DNA from: Caldimonas brevitalea | GTDB taxonomy: Bacteria; Pseudomonadota; Gammaproteobacteria; Burkholderiales; Burkholderiaceae_C | Reading direction: 5' to 3' | Length of the DNA stretch: 64,000 nucleotides | NCBI RefSeq assembly: GCF_001017435.1 | Contig: NZ_CP011371.1 | Coordinates: 4,836,001 to 4,900,000, forward strand | Notes under the pieces: model-generated | The model's database searches: none | The model's input: the letters and a program-made list of their open reading frames with translations, nothing else | What the model was told of the DNA's origin: nothing | Translations under genes and position numbers: made by a program | Shown here: one piece after another, positions 8,639-17,131 of the stretch | How positions within the stretch are numbered: the stretch's first letter is position 1 | Layout of the letters: each line of letters begins with the position of its first letter

Positions 8639-8737
8639 AAATTATTTCTCCTCGTGGCACAGATGGTGAATTCTTGATGGGAGGTGGCTACTGCCGCACG
8701 CAATTTGATGCCGGCTTGGTTTTGAGGCAAGCTTGAG

Positions 8738-9079
8738 TTAATGCATCGGGCGGGATATGCCCATACTCGATACCGATCGACACGGCATGAGTGCGGCTTT
8801 TTGCGCGCAGAGCATCGATGATGGCGCAGAATTGTTATCGATCGTGCCGGGAGTCAGATTTAGCTGGCGCGCTTCTCGAATCAAGGATAAGCCGCGCGCT
8901 CCTGGAATATCGACATCGAGCCAAATTCGAAACCAGTCACTCTCGCTCTGCAGTTTCTGAATCGTCTGCGCGGCTGTGTTGCAGGTCTCGACTCTGTCAG
9001 CGAGCTGCATATTCAAGAAGAGAGACGCAGTGCACTGCGCAACGACTGGATGATCGTCGACGACCAGCATTCGCTTCAT
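8738..9079 (-). pseudogene. Truncated response-regulator receiver domain
   Basis: Residues 1-75 match a receiver (REC) domain: MLVVDDHPVVAQ with the acidic pair, and the phospho-acceptor Asp in IWLDVDIPGARGLSLIREAR. The expected second half of REC and the LuxR-type DNA-binding domain are missing. After LNLTPG the frame reads unrelated sequence and stops. It is probably the front end of a NarL/FixJ-type regulator cut by deletion or frameshift. GGGGAGG precedes the ATG, so the fragment may still be translated. Confidence 0.7.
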
Positions 9080-9622
9080 GGGTGCGGACCTCCCCGGGCT
9101 ATCGGCGAATTAGAGCATTGGGTGGAATGAACGAGGCAGGAAAACCACTCCGACCGGATGCTCTTCGCTTCATACGCCCCATTTGCGAGGTTTGCGAAGT
9201 TTGCGAAGGACGTGTGGTTTCACATATTGCGTTTTGGCCGTGAGGTGGGAAGGCGGCGCTTGTCGTCGCTTTTTCACGCTCGACCTGCGAATATTCTCAG
9301 GAACTGAGTGTTCCCTCCTTGCTTTCCGTTTTGTCGTGATGTCGCCCGGCGTGGCAGGCAGGGCATGAGAAATCACATCTTTCCTACGATGACCAGCGGC
9401 ACCACCATTTCGAGCCGTAAGGAGAACAGGGAGACGATTTACCGCCGGGTCGGCGCCGGTGTGTCTCGGGCGCATTGCGCTGCCCAGGCTACCCCGTGGG
9501 CCTGATGAGCGTGGGAGGGTGGGTGGTGCCGGCGTGAAAGCGCGTCTTGATAACGGGGCTGTCGGGCACCCACGCGCGCCATTTGCACTTCTTCCTCCGC
9601 TCACCCTTTCGGGAGCATGAAC
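9080..9622. other. Intergenic stretch, no gene recognised
   Basis: About 540 bases between the broken response regulator and the next exported protein. Open frames on both strands lack start signals and family resemblance. It contains the short tandem repeat at 9182-9208. Confidence 0.4.
9182..9208. repeat. Three tandem copies of a 9-bp unit
   Basis: TTTGCGAGG, TTTGCGAAG and TTTGCGAAG follow each other with one mismatch in the first copy. The array is not in a recognised gene. Confidence 0.7.
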
Positions 9623-10087
9623 ATGAGTGTTGACCGTAGAACCGTTTTGCAGACCTGTCTCGTCGCCACTGCCGCCATCTGTGCCGGCGCTGAACCCGTC
9701 ATCGCGCGGGCGCTCAGGTTCTCCACGCCACTCGATGCGGCGGACGATACGTCGAACGTCGCCCTCTTCCTGACACAGATCGAGATCGGCGGAGCGACCC
9801 GTCTGGTGGGCTACGTCGGCGAGGTCGGGGTCGACCTATCGGCCGCTGGTCGCGCCCTGAAGGTGCATGTACCGACATCCTGGAGCGAACTGGCAACGAC
9901 CGCGAACCTGCAGCGCGTGCGTGCGCTGATAGTCTGCCTTGAGCGCAGCGGCGCCGTGCAGCTGCATTCCGTTGACCTTGGTCCCACCACACGCCGCTCG
10001 CTGCCATCGCTAGCGTCGATGCTCATGGTACCCGGCGTGCGTTCCGTGAGTTTGAATCACGACGCGCAGGTCGTCGCCATCGTCTAG
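9623..10087 (+). CDS. Exported protein of unknown function, Tat-like signal
   Basis: About 154 residues. The second ATG (9623) is preferred because GGGAG lies 7 nt before it. The N-terminus (VDRRTVLQTCLVATAAICAG) has twin arginines and a hydrophobic core, like a Tat signal peptide. The mature part (ALFLTQIEIGGATRLVGYVG...) is rich in beta-type residues and resembles no family I know. Neighbours give no clue. Confidence 0.65.
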   Translation: MSVDRRTVLQTCLVATAAICAGAEPVIARALRFSTPLDAADDTSNVALFLTQIEIGGATRLVGYVGEVGVDLSAAGRALKVHVPTSWSELATTANLQRVRALIVCLERSGAVQLHSVDLGPTTRRSLPSLASMLMVPGVRSVSLNHDAQVVAIV

Positions 10088-10361
10088 CCCGAGTCTCGAC
10101 GGCACTGTTTTGCCGTCGTACAGCGTGCGACTGCTGGCATTGCAAAAAACCTTCACGAGGCTCACAGCAAAACCATGCCGCTGCGCCGCATCTGCGCACG
10201 ACGTGCGGCGCTAGCGCCACCGCGGGCATTGAACTGCTGAGTGACGGCATCCGTGACAGGAATGCCATCGAAGCGGTCGCCTGGGATTCACCGGCCCTAT
10301 AGACTGCCCGGTTGTCCTACAGCAAAGTCTGGTTCTACACCCATATCGTGACAGGGATCAG

Positions 10362-10727
10362 ATGACACAACTAGCGCCAATTCCGTCCGACTTCACTTCA
10401 GCCGTTGCAACCCGGGAGTTCGAACTCGTCAGAGACGCGGTTGCCTCCAAGTTGCTCGTTGAGATCGGCACTCCCGTGCAAGACGTGGAGAGCCTGGGTG
10501 GAACTGACTGGCGGTGCCCTGTCCGATTCTCCGGCGGCGAGACAACTCGAGTGCAAAGTGCATGTGGTGTTGATTCGTTCCAGGCGCTACACCTTGCGTT
10601 TCGCTTGGTTCAAGTGGAATTGGATAGGCTGACAAAGGACGAGCAAGCTACACAAGTGCTGTTCCTTGGCGCAGCTTATGACGCAGATACTCACCTGCCG
10701 ATCGGCGCTCCTGGCCTTCTTCTTTGA
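10362..10727 (+). CDS. Small conserved hypothetical protein (possibly DUF6968)
   Basis: A 121-residue soluble protein with a clear ribosome binding site (AGGGA, 6 nt). The pattern WRCPVRFSGGE, then GVDSFQALHLAFRLVQVELD and a short final segment recalls the DUF6968 family of small proteins of unknown role, but this is from memory. No catalytic motif is evident. It stands alone upstream of an IS66 fragment. Confidence 0.6.
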   Translation: MTQLAPIPSDFTSAVATREFELVRDAVASKLLVEIGTPVQDVESLGGTDWRCPVRFSGGETTRVQSACGVDSFQALHLAFRLVQVELDRLTKDEQATQVLFLGAAYDADTHLPIGAPGLLL

Positions 10728-10895
10728 AGACGGCTTTCGCCGCAGGCTCCGCTCTGACCTACGCCAAGCCGAGATGCCTCGACAATGACGTGATCTGACA
10801 CGCCCCTCGCCTCGGACCGACCGGCCCCCAGCAGGTGTACCGTACGCGTTCCGCCATTCCATTTTGAACGGCGAGCACTGGCATAGGAGTCTCGA

Positions 10896-10917
10896 GTCCA
10901 CTTAACTTTTGGTGGAC
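10896..10917. repeat. Inverted repeat GTCCAC...GTGGAC upstream of the IS66 fragment
   Basis: Six-nt arms at 10896-10901 and 10912-10917 around TTAACTTTTG, ending two bases before the tnpA start. A related sequence, GTCCACC...GGCGGAC with TTTTT in the loop, occurs at 13250-13274. It is possibly a leader or end sequence of the mobile elements. Confidence 0.4.
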
Positions 10918-10919
10918 AA

Positions 10920-11300
10920 GTGAACACTGAGCTGGAAGACAAGGGCGCGGGACGCAGGCGGCGGCGCCGGCATAGTGGGGAGTTCAAGGCGGAGGTCGTG
11001 GCGGCCTGCCGTCACACCGGGGTCTCGATTGCAGCGGTGGCTCTGACGCACGGACTGAACGCCAACCTTGTGCGACGTTGGGTCGAGCAGGAGGAACGAG
11101 GAGCGCGCTCAGCGAAGGCGTTGCCACGGCCTGCTCCTGCAGATGAAGTGCCGGCCTTCGTGCCGCTGAACGTGGAGCCGCCGAGCGCGGCGCCCGACAT
11201 CCGCATCGAGTTGCAGCATGGGCGGACCCTCGTGAAGGTCAGCTGGTCGGCCAGCGCTGCGGGCGAGTGCGCCGCCTGGCTGCGCGAGTTGCTGAGGTGA
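10920..11300 (+). CDS. tnpA: IS66-family transposition protein TnpA
   Basis: A 126-residue protein starting at GTG. The N-terminal part is a helix-turn-helix of the IS66 OrfA/TnpA type (RRRHSGEFKAEVVAACRHTG, AAVALTHGLNANLVRRWVEQ). A linker and the usual C-terminal strand (IRIELQHGRTLVKVSW, ending CAAWLRELLR) follow. The frame is intact, but TnpB directly after it is truncated and TnpC is absent, so the element cannot move by itself. Confidence 0.85.
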   Translation: MNTELEDKGAGRRRRRRHSGEFKAEVVAACRHTGVSIAAVALTHGLNANLVRRWVEQEERGARSAKALPRPAPADEVPAFVPLNVEPPSAAPDIRIELQHGRTLVKVSWSASAAGECAAWLRELLR

Positions 11301-11434
11301 TCGGGGTAGATGCCATCTGGCTGTCGGTGCAGCCGATGGACATGCATATGGGCACCGACACGGCGCTGGCGCGGGTGGTGGCGGTCTTCGGTGCGGCACG
11401 GCCTCACCATGCGGTAGCCTTCCGGTCGAGATGA
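11297..11434 (+). pseudogene. tnpB: IS66-family TnpB, truncated
   Basis: It begins at a GTG that overlaps the tnpA stop codon (GTGA), the normal coupled arrangement. It reads VIGVDAIWLSVQPMDMHMGT, then DTALARVVAVFGAARPHHA. This is the first 39 residues of TnpB (usually about 115); similarity ends at 11413 and the frame stops at 11434. The expected YLFANRR core is missing. The right part of the IS has been lost. Confidence 0.8.
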
Positions 11435-11588
11435 GATGCCCCGACGCCTACCATTCTCTGCGCGCATCAACAAGTGAATCGTCGCACGATCCTTGAATGC
11501 AAGATCGGCATCCGGCAGCCGTGCGCCTCGGCCCCGATCATGTCTTCCTCCACGTCCTGGCCTTCCGCTCAGCGGTCCTCCTCGCTCA

Positions 11589-12416
11589 TCAAAGGCGGCG
11601 GCGTCGCTTCCCAACAGCGACAGCGACAGCTGCCAGTCCTGCAAGCAACATTACGTTGGTCGCAGGCTCCGGAACTGGCAATATCTCTCCCTTAATTCCG
11701 AACTCGTCGAGTTCCAGCTCAATCCGAGGTGGCTTCGGCTCGAACGGAGGCCCCGGAGGATCTGGATCCGGCAGATCCGGTGGTGGCGTAGGTTCCGACT
11801 TCTTGGTCGCTATATCGATGGTGAGACGCCCGTCATTCAGAATATTGATCTCTGCCGGCCCATCTTGAGCCGCGACCGGCGTCCGAATTGCAACGCTCCC
11901 TCTTCCGGAAAATTTATACTCTTTATCAATCCCAGAAACAGGTAGCCCGATTGTCACATCGTTCGCCGTGTTAATCCATCCAGCTCCTAGAAGCCCGATC
12001 TCCTCATAATCAAACGTTGCATAGTTTCCTGCCACCGCATCCCAATTCCATACAACTTGACCCGACGTCGAGAAGCTCTGGCCCTTGATTGTGCCATTGG
12101 ATGTCAAATTCACGACGATATTTTGTCCAAGGCTGCCCGCCAAAGTTCCTTGATAACTTTGCGAAAACGATTGGCCGTCTATTGTGCCGGTGCTAGTAGC
12201 GACAAAACCGGCACTCGTGAAGCTCCCCGTCACATCGAGAGTCGGTGTGTCTTCGATGTAATCGAGCAGTTGAAGTCCGTCCATCGAACGAACCAAGCCT
12301 TCCATCAGGGATACTACGTTCATCCCCTCCATCGTTGTCATCGCCAGCGATGAGGGCCCTAAAGCTGCCAGCGGCAAGCCAAAGAGCGGGGCCAAAAGGG
12401 TGCGACGTACTCTCAT
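11589..12416 (-). CDS. PEP-CTERM exported protein
   Basis: About 275 residues from the ATG ending at 12416, which has GGAAGGAG 8 nt upstream. Signal peptide at 1-25 (RRTLLAPLFGLPLAALGPSS). The mature region is Gly/Ser/Thr-rich beta-type sequence with no named domain, then a Pro/Asp-rich linker (PPPDLPDPDPPGPP). The C-terminus is a textbook PEP-CTERM signal: VPEPATNVMLLAGLAAVAVA followed by GKRRRRL. It is presumably sorted by exosortase to the cell surface or exopolysaccharide. Its GC is lower than its surroundings. It lies directly beyond the IS66 fragment, tail to tail. Confidence 0.85.
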   Translation of the reverse strand: MRVRRTLLAPLFGLPLAALGPSSLAMTTMEGMNVVSLMEGLVRSMDGLQLLDYIEDTPTLDVTGSFTSAGFVATSTGTIDGQSFSQSYQGTLAGSLGQNIVVNLTSNGTIKGQSFSTSGQVVWNWDAVAGNYATFDYEEIGLLGAGWINTANDVTIGLPVSGIDKEYKFSGRGSVAIRTPVAAQDGPAEINILNDGRLTIDIATKKSEPTPPPDLPDPDPPGPPFEPKPPRIELELDEFGIKGEILPVPEPATNVMLLAGLAAVAVAVGKRRRRL

Positions 12417-13388
12417 CTTCAGTCTCCTTCCTAAAATGGAGCGATAGACACCACCCAAACGAGGGTGAAACGGTCGCTTGCCGCGTCAAGCCGACTGCCG
12501 ACGCCAAATGTTCAGACGCCTAGGTCCTGCCACATTCTTAGTACTATCCGGCACATAAAATCGTCCCCTAAAGGCGCTTGGTCAAGGAACATTTACGCTC
12601 AAAAGGGGCTGTTTCGCAGCGAACGGGCCCCATGACGCCGATCGTAGCGAGTCACTGCGAGGCGAAGAAGACAGCGCTACATGCTGAAGCAGTCGCAGGA
12701 CGCACCTCCGCAGCTTTATGCCAAGACGCCAAGTTTTGTGAGCCGCTTTTTCATCGCTGACGGAACACCTGTATGCCCGAACAAGAACAACCCACATGAA
12801 AGCTCTGGTATCGGCTTGGCAGATCTCGATTGAGATGAATAAAAATTTCTCGACTCGCCTCCAAGTATGGAAGATTGCTTACGAGAAGCGATTAGTCAAG
12901 AAACGTCTATCCCCTCCCCCCAAAAATGGGAGTGCCACTTCGAACTCCGCACACCACACCGTTATTGCAGAGTCAAAAATAATGTCGGCGCCTAGGCAAG
13001 GATTGCTGGCTTCCGCGGTTTCAGCGTGGTGTGTGCTGTTGCCAGTTCGATGAACGTCCCCAAAGACTGTCCGGAGGCCCCCGAAGTTCTAACGCACCGG
13101 CACGCGGGTAAACGCACAGTGTAAAGATGCCATAGGGCGCACAGGTGCTTTCGCCGTGCCGCGGGAATCTTCAGCGAGCCGCAGGCCTCCGGTGTGTAAG
13201 CGGCTCGGCGTTCCACCTTGAACAGGCCGAGGTGTGGCTTCACGATCGTGTCCACCAAGAATTTTTAGGCGGACACCTATAGACTCCAAGCCGATGCAGC
13301 GGCGCCGTCACAACTGTGCACTGAAGACGCACGTGCTGGCCGAGTGTGACCGGACCACGGCGAGCGCAGCTACAAAGGCTCCGGCCGG
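12417..13388. other. Long intergenic stretch without a recognised gene
   Basis: About 970 bases, AT-richer between 12540 and 13000, holding the promoter of the PEP-CTERM gene on the left. Short open frames have no start signals. The only structure seen is an imperfect inverted repeat at 13250-13274. The right end contains the broken N-terminus of the SDR gene. Confidence 0.45.
13250..13274. repeat. Inverted repeat resembling the IS66 leader repeat
   Basis: GTCCACC at the left and GGCGGAC at the right with an AT-rich loop. Read on the minus strand it gives GTCC-C-TAA...TTGGTGGAC, like the repeat at 10896-10917 with a longer spacer. It may be a leftover end of a related element in the opposite direction. 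Confidence 0.35.
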
Positions 13389-14129
13389 ATGCAAGGCAAG
13401 GTGGCTCTGATCACCGGTGGGGACAGCGGCATCGGCCGCGCCGTGGCCATAGCCTTTGCCCGAGAGGGCACCGATGTGCTGATCTCTTACCTGAACGAGC
13501 ACCAGGACGCCGAGCAGACGGCACACTGGGTCACGGAAGCCGGCCGGCAAGCGGTGCTCGTGCCAGGAGACGTCGCAGGCCCCGGCCACTGTCGCGCGCT
13601 GGTGCAGCGTGCCGTGGACACCTTCGGCAGGATCGACGTGCTCGTCAACAACGCGGCGTTCCAGATGACACGTGACTCGCTCGACGAGATCGGCGACGAC
13701 GAGTGGGACCGCACCTTCGATGTCAACATCGGAGCGATGTTCAGGATCACCAAGGCCGCGGTGCCGCACATGCCACCGGGTGGATCGATCATCAACACGG
13801 CGTCGGTCAATGCCGACACGCCCAAGCCCAAGCTGCTGCCCTACTCCGCGACCAAGGCCGCGATCCAGAACTTCACCGGAGGGCTTGCGCAGTTGCTCGC
13901 TGAGCGCGGTATACGGGCCAACTGCGTCGCGCCAGGCCCTATCTGGACACTGCTGATCCCCGCCACGATGCCGGCGGAGCAGGTGCAGAACTTCGGCAAG
14001 CAGGTGCCGCTGCAACGCCCCGGGCAGCCGGCCGAACTGTCCCCCGTGTACGTGCTGCTTGCGAGCGACGAAGGCAGTTATGTTTCCGGGGCCACCATTG
14101 CGGTCACGGGCGGCGTCCCGGTCTTGTAG
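13389..14129 (+). CDS. Short-chain dehydrogenase, N-terminally truncated
   Basis: A 246-residue SDR of the YhdF/glucose-1-dehydrogenase-like branch. NAD(P)-binding TGGDSGIGRA at about residues 9-18, NNAAF motif, catalytic Ser in NTASVN and the YSATKAA Tyr/Lys pair are all present. Family members carry about 40 more residues ending in a conserved SYKGSGRLxGK stretch. Here those codons (PDHGERSYKGSGR) are still readable directly upstream of the ATG, but an in-frame TGA at 13347-13349 cuts them off. The catalytic core is complete, so a shortened enzyme starting at the internal ATG is possible. No clear ribosome binding site precedes that ATG. Confidence 0.8.
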   Translation: MQGKVALITGGDSGIGRAVAIAFAREGTDVLISYLNEHQDAEQTAHWVTEAGRQAVLVPGDVAGPGHCRALVQRAVDTFGRIDVLVNNAAFQMTRDSLDEIGDDEWDRTFDVNIGAMFRITKAAVPHMPPGGSIINTASVNADTPKPKLLPYSATKAAIQNFTGGLAQLLAERGIRANCVAPGPIWTLLIPATMPAEQVQNFGKQVPLQRPGQPAELSPVYVLLASDEGSYVSGATIAVTGGVPVL

Positions 14130-14320
14130 CAGGCAGGCAAGCAGGCCGCGCCCTTGGCGAAGCGGTGCGGCAGCGAGGGCTCCAGCATCCGCTTCGCGGT
14201 TGCCCGACAACGTGGAGCCATCCGACAGACCGCAGGCAGTCCCAGGACATTCCCCGCTTCTAGGATGACTTCGGCGTACGGCGGTCGTATCTCCAATTGC
14301 CCTGCAGGGCAGCGCCAGAC

Positions 14321-14638
14321 ATGGCGCACGGAATATCCTGTCACTTCGAAGACGACGGCCGCTTCGCTTTTCTCGTCGGGGAGCCGGCCACCGCCGCTTG
14401 GGACGGAGTGCTGCCGGAAGGATTCACGCAAGTCGTCTTGCCCGCCGGGCGCTATGCCTGCTTCACGGTCGTCGGCCCTGCTTCTGGCGTGCCGGATGCC
14501 GGGCGGCACATCTACGGGTGCTGGTTGCCTCGAGCGGACGTGCAACGCGGCGAGGGTCCGGACTGGGAGGTCACCGACGTCCGCGCTTCTGCCTTCCCCG
14601 ACAGGCTGCACGTGCAGATCTTCATCCCTGTGCGATGA
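14321..14638 (+). CDS. GyrI-like small-molecule-binding domain, N-terminal part missing
   Basis: About 105 residues matching the second half of the GyrI-like/AraC effector-binding domain: the YACFTVVGP strand, the IYGCWLP helix and the final LHVQIFIPVR. The complete domain is about 150 residues and starts with a strand-helix unit that I cannot find upstream. The same domain, complete, is attached to the AraC regulator at 36.0 kb. It is probably a remnant, or a start site has been lost. Confidence 0.5.
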   Translation: MAHGISCHFEDDGRFAFLVGEPATAAWDGVLPEGFTQVVLPAGRYACFTVVGPASGVPDAGRHIYGCWLPRADVQRGEGPDWEVTDVRASAFPDRLHVQIFIPVR

Positions 14639-14712
14639 CGGGACTGCCGGCCAGCGAGCCACTGGCGTGAGCTGGAGCGGCCCCTGGGCACCCTCGCCCG
14701 AATTCACCGTCA

Positions 14713-15006
14713 TCACATGGCGGGTAGCACCGGTGGATGCAGGTCCTCGTCTGGCACGGCGTCGTCCGCCGCTTGACCCGCCGAATAGGAAGCACCGAAG
14801 AGCGCTCGTCGAGTGGTGTCCAGCACATTCAACGTCGCTTGCATCATGACCACCTCCTCCTCGATCTGCCTCCACGGAACGGCGGCAGACCGATGCAGCT
14901 GATCGACGAGCTGTAAACGGGTCCGGCATTGCAGCTCGTGCCTCACGATCAACTTTTTGAACCTCACCACCACGTCGCCGTGCCCGGCACTCATTTCCAT
15001 CGGCAT
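14713..15006 (-). CDS. Small hypothetical protein
   Basis: A 97-residue protein with a strong start: AAGGAG 6 nt before the ATG, which opens MPMEMSAGHGDVVVRFKKL. It is rich in Arg, Gln and His, with a central helix-like region (LQLVDQLHRSAAVPWRQIEE). No signal peptide, membrane segment or known family is visible. Confidence 0.5.
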   Translation of the reverse strand: MPMEMSAGHGDVVVRFKKLIVRHELQCRTRLQLVDQLHRSAAVPWRQIEEEVVMMQATLNVLDTTRRALFGASYSAGQAADDAVPDEDLHPPVLPAM

Positions 15007-15106
15007 CCAAGTCTCCTTGCTGGTAGTCGGCCGACTCTAGTGCGTTGCGACGGTGCGCGCCACGTGTCTTTCGTCAGGTGCCTTTAAGCAAGGCGTCTTG
15101 TTGTAC

Positions 15107-15120
15107 TGTCACATGTGACA
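15107..15120. promoter_or_regulatory. Perfect 14-bp palindrome TGTCACATGTGACA
   Basis: Fully self-complementary site in the intergenic region between two minus-strand small genes and the dehalogenase. The TGTCA-N4-TGACA form is typical of operators for dimeric repressors. The regulator is unknown. Confidence 0.4.
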
Positions 15121-15161
15121 GGCCACGGTCTTCCTACCTGACCTCCTGAGATCGCCACCCC

Positions 15162-15386
15162 TTAGGGCCCGTACCCCGGACGTCTGTCGCCCATGCCCAG
15201 GTCTTGGGCCTGCTTCGTCTGCAATGCCGCCGCTGGTTCGCTCACTCCCTGACGGTCGGCCTTGCACTGCATCAGGTGTTGCATCGACTGCACGCCCATT
15301 GAGCAATAGTCTTTTGTCTGCGCGAGTCTCGGCAACCCCGTCATGGCCTGCGAAGCTGCGGCTACATGCAGTGCGACGGACTGCAT
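15162..15386 (-). CDS. Possible small protein, weakly supported
   Basis: A 74-residue frame (MQSVALHVAAASQAMTGLP...) rich in Gln, Met and Ala with amphipathic helix character, a little like the ends of phasin proteins. No good ribosome binding site precedes the ATG. It fits between two other features without overlap. It may be a real small gene, a fragment or chance. Confidence 0.3.
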   Translation of the reverse strand: MQSVALHVAAASQAMTGLPRLAQTKDYCSMGVQSMQHLMQCKADRQGVSEPAAALQTKQAQDLGMGDRRPGYGP

Positions 15387-15450
15387 CGGAGGCCCGGCAG
15401 CCGTTGCTTCGGCTCTCCGTCAAGACTTTCACTTCGGCAACAAGATCCAC

Positions 15451-16161
15451 ATGGCAGATGAACGCCTGACAGATATCAAGGTGCTCGCATTCGATGTGTT
15501 CGGGACGGTGGTCGACTGGCACGGCTCCATCACCCGGGAAGTCGAGGCGATGCAGTTGGACGTGGACGCACAGCGCTTCGCCTTGGCTTGGCGTGAAGGC
15601 TACAAGCCGGCGATGAAGCGGGTGTCGGACGGCCTGCAGGGTTGGACGAAGATCGACGCGCTGCACCGACAGATCCTCGACGAGTTGCTGCCGAGTTTTG
15701 GGCTGTCGGACCTGAACGAGGCACAACGCTTTCATCTCAACTTGGCCTGGCATCGTCTCGACCCCTGGCCCGACACGGTGGCGGGCCTGACACGCCTGAA
15801 ACGCCGCTACGTCCTCACGACCCTGTCCAACGGCAATGTCAGCTTGCTGGTCGACCTGGCACGGCACGGCGGCCTGCCATGGGACTGCGTGCTGTCGGCG
15901 GAAACTTTCCGGTGCTACAAGCCGCACCCGGCCACTTACCTGGGCGTGGCGCAGCTGCTAGATGTGGCGCCCGAACAGGTGATGCTGGTCGCGGCCCATC
16001 ACGAAGATCTGGAGGCGGCAGCGGCCTGCGGGCTGCGCACGGCTTACGTCGAGCGGCCGCTCGAATATGGGCCGGCACAGTCTAAGGACGTCTCGCCCCG
16101 CGCAAGCCACACGCTCCACGCGCGGCACCTGCTCCACCTGGCCGAGCTGCTCGGCGCATAG
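15451..16161 (+). CDS. Haloacid dehalogenase, type II
   Basis: A 236-residue HAD-superfamily hydrolase. The nucleophile Asp15 sits in LAFDVFGTVVDWHGS, the exact signature of type II 2-haloacid dehalogenases. The cap region follows; motif II Ser/Asn is in TLSNGN, motif III Lys in CYKPHP and the acidic motif IV region in VAAHHEDLEAAAACG. The usual Asp pair is less clear in motif IV, so substrate range is uncertain; many relatives act as general phosphatases. The ATG at 15451 is chosen because the family N-terminus begins just after it. Confidence 0.88.
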   Translation: MADERLTDIKVLAFDVFGTVVDWHGSITREVEAMQLDVDAQRFALAWREGYKPAMKRVSDGLQGWTKIDALHRQILDELLPSFGLSDLNEAQRFHLNLAWHRLDPWPDTVAGLTRLKRRYVLTTLSNGNVSLLVDLARHGGLPWDCVLSAETFRCYKPHPATYLGVAQLLDVAPEQVMLVAAHHEDLEAAAACGLRTAYVERPLEYGPAQSKDVSPRASHTLHARHLLHLAELLGA

Positions 16162-16446
16162 AAGGCGGGCCACCCGGCGCCGTTGAATGCGGGCCGGGCG
16201 GCCGCCGCCCTCTACATTTTTGCTAGAAAAAAATGACAGTGATCCTGTCTTAGGACTCAGAACCGAGGGCTTACAGAAACTGCCGGTGTGATGCAAGCCT
16301 TCAGGGAGGAAACCCGATAGACGCCGTGAAGCCTATGCATCGGGCGCTTCAGATCGCTTGCCGGAACACACCATGCCGACTCGGGATGGGTGGTGTGCCT
16401 CTGAACGCGACATCGCCGTCCTCGAATTCACAGCGGCGCAGATAAT

Positions 16447-16470
16447 ATGAAACTTCATTCACATTGTGAA
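16447..16470. promoter_or_regulatory. Likely operator of the adjacent TetR gene
   Basis: Two inverted repeats in tandem: ATGAA-AC-TTCAT at 16447-16458 and TTCACA-T-TGTGAA at 16458-16470. The second covers a possible GTG start and lies 10 bases before the ATG at 16481. Self-repression by the TetR protein is inferred from this position. Confidence 0.5.
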
Positions 16471-16480
16471 TTCGCATTCG

Positions 16481-17131
16481 ATGGCGCGCGCTCCCAACCC
16501 CTACAACCCAAGAAAAAAACCGCTTCAAGCGCGCTCGACGCGCACCGTCGAAGCCATCTTCGATGCCTGCATTCAGGTTTTGGTCGATGGCGGCATCGAG
16601 CGCGTGACCACCACCCGCGTAGCCGAGCGTGCCGGCGTGTCCGTCGGGTCGCTCTACCAGTACTTCCCCAACAAGCAGTCGCTCCTGGCGGCATTGCTTG
16701 ATCGGTATCTGTCGGGGGTCGTCGAGGCCGTCGAGCAGACGTGCTCAGCATCCAAAGGCTGCAGCTCGGACACCATGGCGGCCCAGGTGGTCGATGCTTT
16801 CGTGACTGCCAAGCTCAAGCATGGCCCCGCCTCCAGCGCCCTGTGTGGCCTTGCCAGCGAAGTGTGGGGAATCGACGTGGTCGCGCGGGCGACCGAACGC
16901 TGTCAGCTCGCCTTGCGCGACATGCTGGCGTCCGCGGCCGATCGTCGGTTCACGGATCTGGCCAACGTCAGCTTCGTCGTATCGACCGCCGTGATCGGGC
17001 CGGTGGAGGCCTTGCTGGCAGCCCAAGCCCCGCCAAGGCGGATCTCGGCCGTGCGCGCCCAACTCAGATCCATGGTGGCGGCTTACCTGCGTGAGGTCGC
17101 ATCACTGCCGGCCGAGGAGCATTCGGGCTAG
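16481..17131 (+). CDS. TetR-family transcriptional regulator
   Basis: About 216 residues. The N-terminal helix-turn-helix is clear: RSTRTVEAIFDACIQVLVDG, TTTRVAERAGVSVGSLYQYF, PNKQSLLAALLDRYL. The C-terminal ligand domain resembles the TetR_C (AcrR-like) type. An upstream in-frame GTG at 16466 lies inside an inverted repeat, so the ATG at 16481 is preferred. It points away from the dehalogenase; its target is probably itself or a gene now lost. Confidence 0.85.
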   Translation: MARAPNPYNPRKKPLQARSTRTVEAIFDACIQVLVDGGIERVTTTRVAERAGVSVGSLYQYFPNKQSLLAALLDRYLSGVVEAVEQTCSASKGCSSDTMAAQVVDAFVTAKLKHGPASSALCGLASEVWGIDVVARATERCQLALRDMLASAADRRFTDLANVSFVVSTAVIGPVEALLAAQAPPRRISAVRAQLRSMVAAYLREVASLPAEEHSG

